Of a stretch of 5,840 nucleotides of DNA, positions 1 to 5,671 are shown in pieces. Source of the stretch: Tissierellia bacterium. GTDB taxonomy: Bacteria; Bacillota; Clostridia; Tissierellales; Tissierellaceae. The stretch covers positions 1 through 5,840 of the forward strand of contig JAAYLY010000211.1 of NCBI GenBank assembly GCA_012521625.1. Direction: 5' to 3'. Every line of letters starts with the position of its first letter. The stretch's first letter is position 1. Position numbers and translations under genes: made by a program. Below the pieces are notes generated by a model. That model saw only the letters and a list, made by a program, of their open reading frames with translations. It had not been told where the DNA came from and made no database searches.

Positions 1-73
1 AGTCAGCCTTTTATTGTGGTGACACACTATATCCAAATAGCTTACTTAGACTTATCTAGCCCTTTGTCAGAAT

Positions 74-103
74 TTGATATTGTCTAATTATTCGCGTTAT
101 AAT
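74..103 (+). promoter_or_regulatory. Sigma-A-type promoter for the hyuA-HDAC unit
   Basis: The -35 box TTGATA (74-79, 5 of 6 consensus bases) is separated by 18 bp from a perfect -10 box TATAAT (98-103). Transcription would begin near 110, leaving a leader of about 25 nt that is little more than the ribosome site. This leaves no room for a riboswitch or attenuator, so any control should act at the promoter. No clear operator repeat is seen beside it. Confidence 0.75.
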
Positions 104-119
104 ATATATAGATGAGAAG

Positions 120-127
120 AAGGAGGG
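120..127 (+). promoter_or_regulatory. Ribosome binding site fixing a TTG start
   Basis: AAGGAGGG lies 6 nt before the TTG at 134. This near-perfect Shine-Dalgarno decides in favour of the TTG codon, because the protein's conserved GIDMGGT nucleotide-binding loop begins only four residues later and no downstream start could keep it. Confidence 0.8.
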
Positions 128-133
128 ATTTGC

Positions 134-1813
134 TTGATAGTAGGTATAGATATGGGTGGAACTAATATAGATGGGGTTGTCATAGAAGAGGGCAGAATAA
201 TAAAAACCATAAAGAGGCCTAGCCATAGGAAGGATGTTTTTAATACCATCTATTCTACATTAAAGGAACTTCTTAAGGATATTGATAAGGCTAAAATTAA
301 GCGGATTAACTTGAGTACTACAGTATCTACTAATGCCATAGTTGAGGGCAAACTGGCCAAGGTAGGCATGATAATCCAGCCAGGTCCGGGTATGCCCTAT
401 GACCATCTAGCCTGTGGAGATGAAAATGCCTTCATTTCCGGCTATATCGATCACAGGGGTAAGGTAATAGAAGGGTTAAAGCTTGAAGAAATTGAAGAAA
501 TCAGCCAGGATTTTAAGAAAAAGGGCATGGAAGCCTGCGGGGTTGTGACTAAGTTTTCAACTAGGAACCCAGAGTTTGAACTTGAAATTAAGGATTTACT
601 GAAGGAAAACTTCCATATAATAACAATGGGACATAGGATGTCTGGTAAATTAAATTTCCCCAGGAGGGTCTATACTAGCTATTTAAACTCTGCAGTATAT
701 AGTACTTTTAAAGATTTTGCCAGGAATTTAAAAAGGTCCTTGGAAGGGGAGGGTATAACTGCCCCCTTATACATTTTAAAGTCTGACGGTGGAACTATGA
801 CCCTAGCAAAAGCTGAAGAAAAGCCAGTGGAAACCATACTATCAGGTCCTGCAGCCAGCTTCATGGGCTTAACAGCCCTACTTCCAACGGATAAGGATGC
901 AATTTTATTGGATATGGGGGGGACTACTACGGATATCTTCTTCCTGGCAGATGGGGTACCACTTTTTGAACCCTTAGGAATAAAAATCGGCAGCTATAAG
1001 ACCCTAGTTAGGTCCATTTATAGCATCTCCATTGGATTAGGGGGAGATAGTAGTATCCAGCTAATAGATGGTAGGTTAAAAATAGGTCCTAGGAGGGAAG
1101 GTGCCCCCTATGCCTATGGTGGCCCTAAGGCTACCCCCACTGATGCCATGATTTCTTTAGGACTATTGCAAGGGGCTGAAGGCAGTAGGGAACGGGCTAT
1201 GGAAGCCATTACTGAGTTAGGCAAGGAACTAGATTTATCCTGCCAGGAAACAGCAAGACTGATCCTAAAAACCATGGGGCAGATAATAAGAGAAAAAATC
1301 CAAAGCCTGCTGAATGAGATTAATAGCCAGCCGGTTTATACTATCAAGGAGCTACTATATGGTAAAAAGCTTAATCCCCAGCTAATAAATATCATCGGTG
1401 GACCGGCCAAGATTTTGGCAGCTATCTTGGAAGAAGAGATGGGCTTACCCTGCTATTATCCTGAAAGTTACCTGGTAGCCAATGCTGTAGGGGCAGCCTT
1501 AGCCAGGCCTACCATGGAATTAAGTATGCATGTGGACACAGCTAAAAAGCTCCTTTCCGTCCCTGAGCTGGGACTTTATGAAAGGGTTAACTCTAGCTTC
1601 AACTTGACCAAGGCAAAGGATAAGGCCTTAGAACTGATAAGGGATAGGGCTAGGGATTTAGGATACCTGTCTAAGGATATAGAGGCTGAAATAACTGAGG
1701 AGAGTAGCTTCAACATGGTAAGGGGCTTCTTTACAACTGGCAAGGATATTCGAGTTAGAGCCCAGATTACACCTGGCCTTATCCAAGAATTAAGGGGTGA
1801 TGATAATGCTTAA
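134..1813 (+). CDS. HyuA-like ATPase, hydantoinase/oxoprolinase family
   Basis: This 559-residue protein has the actin-like ATPase fold of the hydantoinase A/oxoprolinase superfamily, whose members spend ATP to activate and hydrolyse cyclic amides such as hydantoins or 5-oxoproline. The N-terminal phosphate loop GIDMGGT is at residues 4-10, STTVSTNAIVEGK at 61-73, SDGG at 217-220, SGPA at 237-240 and the second phosphate motif DMGGTTTD at 260-267. GLGGD follows at 301-305, and GGPA (422-425) with NAVGAA (450-455) forms the usual C-terminal part of the nucleotide site. A short tail with FNMVRGF near 526-532 closes it. No signal peptide or membrane segment is seen, so it is probably cytosolic. 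At 559 residues it is shorter than classical HyuA subunits (about 650-700), but it ends cleanly and looks like a compact stand-alone subfamily, not a truncation. No HyuB follows; the next gene, a zinc deacylase, overlaps it by 8 nt. The family is clear but the substrate is unknown. Confidence 0.9.
   Translation: MIVGIDMGGTNIDGVVIEEGRIIKTIKRPSHRKDVFNTIYSTLKELLKDIDKAKIKRINLSTTVSTNAIVEGKLAKVGMIIQPGPGMPYDHLACGDENAFISGYIDHRGKVIEGLKLEEIEEISQDFKKKGMEACGVVTKFSTRNPEFELEIKDLLKENFHIITMGHRMSGKLNFPRRVYTSYLNSAVYSTFKDFARNLKRSLEGEGITAPLYILKSDGGTMTLAKAEEKPVETILSGPAASFMGLTALLPTDKDAILLDMGGTTTDIFFLADGVPLFEPLGIKIGSYKTLVRSIYSISIGLGGDSSIQLIDGRLKIGPRREGAPYAYGGPKATPTDAMISLGLLQGAEGSRERAMEAITELGKELDLSCQETARLILKTMGQIIREKIQSLLNEINSQPVYTIKELLYGKKLNPQLINIIGGPAKILAAILEEEMGLPCYYPESYLVANAVGAALARPTMELSMHVDTAKKLLSVPELGLYERVNSSFNLTKAKDKALELIRDRARDLGYLSKDIEAEITEESSFNMVRGFFTTGKDIRVRAQITPGLIQELRGDDNA
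1792..1801 (+). promoter_or_regulatory. Ribosome binding site inside the end of hyuA, deciding the HDAC start
   Basis: AAGGGGTGAT lies in the last codons of the upstream gene. The reading frame contains GTG at 1797, ATG at 1800 and ATG at 1806. The first two fall inside the Shine-Dalgarno itself, whereas ATG 1806 sits 8 nt after AAGGGG and 5 nt after GGTGA. The start at 1806 is therefore preferred, giving an 8-nt overlap and probable translational coupling. Confidence 0.65.
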
Positions 1814-3116
1814 GGCTAAAAATAAATTAGGATTAGTATTCTTCCCGGCCTTTGATTGGGCCATTAGCCCAACCCACCCTGAAAGGGAGGAAAGGCTTTT
1901 ATATACACAAGATCAGATCTTTGAAGAGGGTATTGAAGATGTGGAGGGGATTGAGTTTTACAACCCCCTGGTGGCTGAAGAAAGAGATATCCAAAGGGTT
2001 CACTTCTGCGTACCAGACGTAAAGTCCAGGGTAACTGAATCCCATCTAATATCGGCAGGTGGAGTTATTAAAAGCCTTCAGCTGGTTATGGAAAAGGAAG
2101 TGGACAAAGCCTTTGCCTTAACCCGTCCACCAGGCCACCATGCCAATAGGGTAGTTTACGGGGATAGGGGATTTTGCATAATCAATATGGAGGCAGTGGC
2201 CTTGGAGAGGGTTAGGCAGGAATACGGAGACCTAAGGGTGGCCATCATAGATACAGACTGCCACCATGGTGACGGAACTCAAGATATTTACTGGAATGAT
2301 AAGGATACCCTCTTTATATCCTTCCACCAGGATGGCAGGACTCTTTATCCGGGAACAGGCTTTATAGATGAGTTTGGTGGACCTGGGGGCTACGGCTATA
2401 ATATAAATATTCCACTACCACCAGGTACAGGTGAGGAAGGGATCCTTTATGTCTTAGATAATGTGGTCATGCCTATCCTAGATGAATATAAGCCGGATTT
2501 GATCATAAACTCTGCCGGCCAGGATAACCATTATTCAGATCCCTTAACCAATATGAACTTTACAGCCCAGGGATATGCAGAACTAAACCGTAGGCTAAAT
2601 CCTGACCTGGCTGTATTGGAAGGGGGCTATTCCATAGAAGGGGCACTGCCCTATGTAAATCTAGGCATAATTCTAGCTATGGCAGGTATGGATTACTCCA
2701 AGGTTCAAGAACCGGATTACAATAGGAAGAAGCTAAGGCAATCTAGGGATATAACGGAATATATTAAGAGCTTATCCCATGAGGTCTATAGCCGATGGAA
2801 AAAGAGGGAAGAGCTATATATAAGAAATATTAAGGGAAAGGATTATGTGGAGGAGAGAAAGCGTATATACTATGATACGGACGGAATAATGGAAAGGCAG
2901 ATAAGATACTTTAAGGTTTGTGATAGCTGTGCCGGCCTAGCTACTATAGATTCTATTAGCGATACTGGCTACCAGATTTTTGCCATAACCATCCCAAGGA
3001 AGGCTTGCAAGAGCTGTATAGATGAAGCTTATAGCCTTTATAAAAATACCTCCAGCAGCAAGTACAGCCATGTATACCTCCAGGATAGGGTTAATGATGA
3101 ATTTCTTGCTAAATAA
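1806..3116 (+). CDS. Histone-deacetylase-superfamily zinc amidohydrolase with C-terminal CxxC module
   Basis: This 436-residue protein belongs to the HDAC/AcuC/acetylpolyamine amidohydrolase superfamily, which removes acyl groups from amines with a zinc ion. Counting from ATG 1806, the catalytic His pair is in RPPGHHA (H111, H112). The zinc ligands D151 and H153 are in DTDCHHGDGTQ and the third, D240, is in SAGQDNH. The transition-state Tyr is Y275 in EGGYS. All expected catalytic residues are present, so the enzyme should be active. The Phe usual before the third zinc ligand (SAGFD) is Gln here. The deacetylase fold ends near residue 295. About 140 more residues follow, first charged and helical, then a CxxC (372, 375) and a second CxxC (401, 404) 25 residues apart, which look like a small metal-binding knuckle. 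The gene overlaps the HyuA-like gene, so both proteins are probably made together. No secretion signal is seen. The substrate cannot be told; small acylated amines are as likely as acetyl-lysine proteins. Confidence 0.88.
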   Translation: MLKAKNKLGLVFFPAFDWAISPTHPEREERLLYTQDQIFEEGIEDVEGIEFYNPLVAEERDIQRVHFCVPDVKSRVTESHLISAGGVIKSLQLVMEKEVDKAFALTRPPGHHANRVVYGDRGFCIINMEAVALERVRQEYGDLRVAIIDTDCHHGDGTQDIYWNDKDTLFISFHQDGRTLYPGTGFIDEFGGPGGYGYNINIPLPPGTGEEGILYVLDNVVMPILDEYKPDLIINSAGQDNHYSDPLTNMNFTAQGYAELNRRLNPDLAVLEGGYSIEGALPYVNLGIILAMAGMDYSKVQEPDYNRKKLRQSRDITEYIKSLSHEVYSRWKKREELYIRNIKGKDYVEERKRIYYDTDGIMERQIRYFKVCDSCAGLATIDSISDTGYQIFAITIPRKACKSCIDEAYSLYKNTSSSKYSHVYLQDRVNDEFLAK

Positions 3117-3199
3117 TACTATAAACACCCCAGCTTGTCATAGGATTATATGTAGTAAGTTTAGCAAATAAATTCCTTCCAAATGGAAGTAAGCTATAG

Positions 3200-3205
3200 T
3201 ATAAT
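3200..3205 (+). promoter_or_regulatory. Probable -10 box for the GNAT gene
   Basis: A perfect TATAAT lies 34 nt before the preferred GNAT start. The matching -35 (TTCCAA at 3177-3182, 17 bp spacing) is weak, with 3 of 6 bases. No terminator hairpin is visible between the HDAC stop and this box, so read-through from the upstream unit may also supply transcript. The box lies inside the longer alternative reading frame that starts at 3183, which argues against that start. Confidence 0.45.
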
Positions 3206-3239
3206 CAATTGCAGAAAGAGTTTGAGAGAAGGTGGAAAA

Positions 3240-4016
3240 ATGATAAAGAAGGAAGAGATTGTATATAGGTGCAAACTATCCAGTGAATTTTCTAGCTCAG
3301 ATAAGGATAGCTTTATAGAGCTTTTTAATAGGGTTTTTAATCTTAATTATACTAGGGATTGGTTCGATTGGAAGTATGTTAAAAACATCTATGGGGATTC
3401 TTATATTGTCATGGCCTATCACAAGGATAAGGCTGTAGGTATTAGGGCCTTCTGGAGAAATGATATAGATGGAATTAAGTGTTTCCAACCATGTGATACG
3501 GCTGTTTTAGCTGAATATAGGGGGCTGGGCATATTTACTAAGATGTCCTTGCTGGCCCTGGAGAATACAAAGGGGGCCTTTATATATAACTTCCCTAATG
3601 AAAACTCTAGACCTGGCAATCTAAAATTAGGCTGGAAAATAGATAAGCATTTCTATTTACAACCCGTAATCAACAAGAAAAAGCTTAGGGATGAGTGTGG
3701 ATATATTCAAGATGATTATTTAAATTGGAGGTTTATCCAGTCCCCAATAGGGGATTATTCATACTATGAAATAGATGGTGAGTCATACCTATTATATAAA
3801 AGGACAGAAAAAATATATTATGTATTAGGAAGGTTTAATAGTAGCTTCAACAATAAGTTTACAAAAGCGGACTTTCCACTTTTATTTAAATATTCGGCTA
3901 ATAAAGGCTTTATAAATAATTTCCTGAAAAATAAGGCCACAGCCTTGTCTTTAAATAATGAGGTTAAGCTTAGCCAAAGGGTAGACATACCTATATTTAA
4001 GGCAGATTACTTTTAA
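3240..4016 (+). CDS. GNAT-family acyltransferase
   Basis: This 258-residue protein is read as a GNAT-fold acyl-CoA-dependent acyltransferase. Counting from ATG 3240, DWFDWKY is near residues 40-46. A strand-rich segment then leads to the acetyl-CoA loop in CDTAVLAEYRGLGIF (85-99), whose RGLG fits the Q/RxxGxG/A signature. FPNENSRPGNLKLGW (118-132) follows, then a second LNWRF motif near 161-165 resembling the first. WKY/NWRF motif pairs of this kind occur in GNAT proteins of surface-polysaccharide clusters, as recalled from the family. ATG 3240 is chosen because AAGGTGG (3229-3235) precedes it at a usable distance; the in-frame ATG at 3183 has no ribosome site and adds 19 residues without GNAT character. 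No membrane segment is seen. The acceptor is unknown. The following gene is a PIG-L N-deacetylase, so the pair may add and remove acyl groups on amino sugars. Confidence 0.78.
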   Translation: MIKKEEIVYRCKLSSEFSSSDKDSFIELFNRVFNLNYTRDWFDWKYVKNIYGDSYIVMAYHKDKAVGIRAFWRNDIDGIKCFQPCDTAVLAEYRGLGIFTKMSLLALENTKGAFIYNFPNENSRPGNLKLGWKIDKHFYLQPVINKKKLRDECGYIQDDYLNWRFIQSPIGDYSYYEIDGESYLLYKRTEKIYYVLGRFNSSFNNKFTKADFPLLFKYSANKGFINNFLKNKATALSLNNEVKLSQRVDIPIFKADYF

Positions 4017-4036
4017 CTAAATTGTTTATATATTAT

Positions 4037-4066
4037 TTGGACAGGCTATAAAGCTTGTATTATATT
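4037..4066 (+). promoter_or_regulatory. Possible promoter for the PIG-L gene, with an inverted repeat in the spacer
   Basis: A weak -35 (TTGGAC, 4037-4042) is followed after 18 bp by TATATT (4061-4066, 5 of 6). An imperfect inverted repeat, ACAGGCT-ATAA-AGCTTGT (4041-4058, one G-T pair), fills the spacer and could be an operator. It could also form a weak RNA hairpin, but no T tract follows it, so it is a poor terminator. Confidence 0.35.
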
Positions 4067-4128
4067 ATAAAGAAGGAAAGAATCTATTAGGTAGAGTTCA
4101 CTAAAATAAGGATAAAGGATGTGTCATT

Positions 4129-5073
4129 GTGGTAAAGGGAATAGTTAAAAAACTGCTAAAGTACCCTATAAAATTAGCCAATAGGCTATTTGTATATAAT
4201 TATTATAAAACAAGCCCGAAAAGGGATAACTATCGAGTAGACAATATAATAGCTCCCTCAGATAGGTTGTTGGTTATTTCCCCCCATGTGGATGATGAAA
4301 CCATCGGATTAGGTGCAAGCTTGATAAAAGCAAAGGAGCTGGGCCTACATATGTCCTTAGTCTATATGACCGATGGTGGTGGAAGTACCAGTGACTTATC
4401 AAGGGAAGAGTTGGTAGCGGAAAGAAAAAAGGAAGGATTAGGGGTTAAAGAATCCTATGGCTTCAATAAGGTTTATTTTCTCGATGAACCAGATGGAAAT
4501 CTAAACTCAAGCAAACCTAGTCTTGTAGATAGGCTTGTGGATATTTTAGAAAGAGAAATGCCTTCTAAAGTTTTTACCCCTTTCCTTATAGATGGTCATA
4601 GGGACCATGTAGAGACTAGCCTAGCCCTTATGAGGGCAGTTGAAAGATGGGATGAGGATTTTAAAGAAATATATATGTATGAGGTAAACTGTCCTATCTA
4701 TCCGGAATTAATAACGGACCTTACCACCATGGATGAAGAATTATTCCTGGAAAAGGGGCAAAAATACCAAATATTTAAGTCCCAGTGGGTAATGGGATTC
4801 GATGCTTTTAAGTTGCTGGATAGGGGAAAGGCTAAGTTACTGGAAGGTAATGATGGGGCTCAGGCTGCGGAGGTTTTTGTTAAAGCTGATCTTACTAGCC
4901 TAAAGTCCATAGAAGAGTATTTAAAGTCTATAGACTTTAAGCCCCATGCCTTTAGGCAGCTTAGCAGTGAATACAACCTCATATTAGCATTTCTGAAGAA
5001 TAGGGGCAGGAAAGATGAAATAATGAGGTCGGTAAAGGAGATCTTAAGGGAAAGTAAGTCTGTAAAGATTTAA
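4129..5073 (+). CDS. PIG-L/LmbE-family zinc N-deacetylase
   Basis: This 314-residue protein matches the PIG-L/LmbE/MshB/BshB family, which removes acetyl from N-acetylglucosaminyl compounds using zinc. The signature SPHVDDE is at residues 51-57, where H53 and D56 would bind zinc and D55 would act as general base. The second motif, GHRDH (156-160), supplies H157 and the third zinc ligand H160. TDGGGS (81-86) and the AERKKEG region (98-104) also fit the fold. The catalytic set is complete. The first 35 residues are basic and aromatic-rich (KKLLKYPIKLANRLF) and could bind a membrane surface, but they are not a true signal peptide. Together with about 100 residues after the core, they make the protein longer than the usual 220-240. 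The GTG start is supported by AAAGGATGTG (4114-4123), which ends 5 nt before it. Likely roles are glycan or glycolipid precursor deacetylation, fitting the GNAT gene upstream; low-molecular-weight thiol synthesis is an alternative. The gene ends in a strong terminator. Confidence 0.88.
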   Translation: MVKGIVKKLLKYPIKLANRLFVYNYYKTSPKRDNYRVDNIIAPSDRLLVISPHVDDETIGLGASLIKAKELGLHMSLVYMTDGGGSTSDLSREELVAERKKEGLGVKESYGFNKVYFLDEPDGNLNSSKPSLVDRLVDILEREMPSKVFTPFLIDGHRDHVETSLALMRAVERWDEDFKEIYMYEVNCPIYPELITDLTTMDEELFLEKGQKYQIFKSQWVMGFDAFKLLDRGKAKLLEGNDGAQAAEVFVKADLTSLKSIEEYLKSIDFKPHAFRQLSSEYNLILAFLKNRGRKDEIMRSVKEILRESKSVKI

Positions 5074-5114
5074 GTTTAAGAATATTTTAAATAGGGCTTT
5101 TTCTATTTTTTAAT

Positions 5115-5145
5115 GGGCTGTTTATTTTGAAACAGCCCTTTTTTT
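5115..5145 (+). terminator. Intrinsic terminator after the PIG-L gene
   Basis: A perfect 9-bp stem, GGGCTGTTT (5115-5123) with AAACAGCCC (5130-5138), encloses a 6-nt loop and is followed at once by seven T residues (5139-5145). It lies 42 nt after the PIG-L stop codon and should end the + strand transcripts. Confidence 0.92.
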
Positions 5146-5192
5146 ATGCCAATGCAAAAAGTGATATATGTTAATTGGAAGTTTAAACAAGC

Positions 5193-5261
5193 TTAATTAA
5201 ATGAGTAAATTTCATAATTTAAAAACGTTGATTTTACTAATTATGCAATTTCCTCAATTAA
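5193..5261. repeat. Imperfect AT-rich inverted repeat
   Basis: Positions 5202-5219 pair with 5239-5256 at 16 of 18 positions. The stem can extend outward by six pairs (5193-5198 with 5256-5261) if a 4-base bulge is allowed, and inward by AAAA (5222-5225) with TTTT (5232-5235) around a 6-nt tip. It lies in the non-coding stretch between two converging terminators and belongs to neither. It may be a small mobile-repeat remnant, a structured RNA or a protein-binding site; AT-rich DNA makes chance pairing easier. Confidence 0.5.
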
Positions 5262-5299
5262 TAATATATTAGACTTTATAAATGATATTAAAAGCTTAT

Positions 5300-5329
5300 A
5301 AAAATAAAGGTAAGGGTTACCCTCACCTT
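5300..5329 (-). terminator. Intrinsic terminator of the minus-strand small gene
   Basis: Read on the minus strand, GGTGAGGG-TAA-CCCTTACC (5327 down to 5309) forms an 8-bp stem, extended by two A-T pairs, followed by the T-rich run TTTATTTT. One pair is G-U on the minus-strand RNA but would be an A-C mismatch on the plus strand, so the hairpin is oriented for minus-strand transcription. It begins 17 nt after the stop codon of the small gene. Confidence 0.75.
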
Positions 5330-5345
5330 ATTTTATACTCTATGT

Positions 5346-5462
5346 CTATTCTTTCTTTTCATATGCTATTATATAATATTTATTTCCCAACTGGCTTTCT
5401 AACTCTTTAATCTGCATAAGCTCTTGTTCTGTCATTTTGGCAACTTTAATTTTATTATCCAC
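5346..5462 (-). CDS. Small conserved-looking protein of 38 residues
   Basis: A GTG start at 5462-5460 opens a 38-codon frame ending in TAG at 5348-5346. AAAGGAGG (5476-5469) lies 6 nt before the GTG, one of the best ribosome sites in the window, and a minus-strand terminator follows the stop. These signals together make this a real gene despite its size. The product begins MDNKIKVAKMTEQEL, continues with the helix-like QIKELESQLG and ends in NKYYIIAYEKKE, a charged amphipathic helix followed by a short hydrophobic strand. There is no membrane segment and no cysteine. The style (TEQEL, ELESQLG, IIAYE) recalls short uncharacterised Firmicute proteins, but no named family is recognised and no function is proposed. 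It faces away from the DUF3006 gene and converges with PIG-L. No clear promoter was found upstream. Confidence 0.72.
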   Translation of the reverse strand: MDNKIKVAKMTEQELMQIKELESQLGNKYYIIAYEKKE

Positions 5463-5468
5463 CTAAAT

Positions 5469-5476
5469 CCTCCTTT
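5469..5476 (-). promoter_or_regulatory. Strong ribosome binding site of the small minus-strand gene
   Basis: On the minus strand this reads AAAGGAGG, 6 nt before the GTG at 5462. It is the main reason for calling the short gene and it fixes the GTG start over the in-frame ATG nine codons later. Confidence 0.8.
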
Positions 5477-5611
5477 ACTTTTTTATTAGTATTAGTTAAA
5501 AAGAGTTTAGTATTCTGCCCTATAGAGCTAAGTTTGATGTAAATTAAAGGAAGTTGGGTATACTTTAGGTTAAAATAACTTTTGGAAAAATTATAAAAAG
5601 ACTAGCTCATA

Positions 5612-5652
5612 TGTTATGATGAAAGTGGACAAAAACATCCGCCTACTATAAT
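5612..5652 (+). promoter_or_regulatory. Candidate promoter(s) for the DUF3006 gene
   Basis: An extended -10 box, TGtTATGAT (5612-5620), gives a leader of about 45 nt; its -35 region is poor. A second candidate, a perfect TATAAT at 5647-5652 with TGGACA at 5626-5631, has only 15 bp between the boxes and would start transcription almost at the ribosome site. The first is preferred. Which one is used cannot be told from sequence. Confidence 0.4.
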
Positions 5653-5671
5653 CTCCAAAAGAGGTGATACA

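Noticed and set aside
1..87. Frame open from the window edge to TAA at 85-87, possibly the tail of an upstream gene
   Set aside because: A second frame is also open to a TAG at 57-59, neither tail resembles a known family, and the first runs through the -35 box of the hyuA promoter. Too short to choose, so not called.
679..864. Minus-strand frame of 61 codons inside the HyuA-like gene
   Set aside because: It lies antisense to conserved HyuA motifs (SDGG, SGPA), has no recognisable domain, and is explained by the codon pattern of the real gene.
3183..3239. Upstream ATG extending the GNAT protein by 19 residues
   Set aside because: No Shine-Dalgarno precedes it and a perfect TATAAT lies inside the extension. 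ATG 3240 has its own ribosome site.
3297..3619. Two overlapping minus-strand frames inside the GNAT gene
   Set aside because: They are antisense to the conserved acetyl-CoA loop and show no family resemblance.
1593..3851. TAGCTTCAAC seen three times (near 1593, 1704 and 3842)
   Set aside because: Each copy encodes Ser-Phe-Asn in frame with preferred codons, with no regular spacing or flanking similarity. Codon bias explains it.
5181..5200. Consecutive 8-, 6- and 8-base palindromes (GTTTAAAC, AAGCTT, TTAATTAA) that look like a cloning polylinker
   Set aside because: The flanking bases are ordinary AT-rich intergenic DNA with no vector sequence, and part of the run belongs to the inverted repeat. 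AT-rich DNA easily produces such palindromes.
5651..5665. Five-pair hairpin (ATCTC with GAGGT) over the DUF3006 ribosome site
   Set aside because: The stem is very short and includes a G-U pair, too weak to count as a regulatory structure without other evidence.
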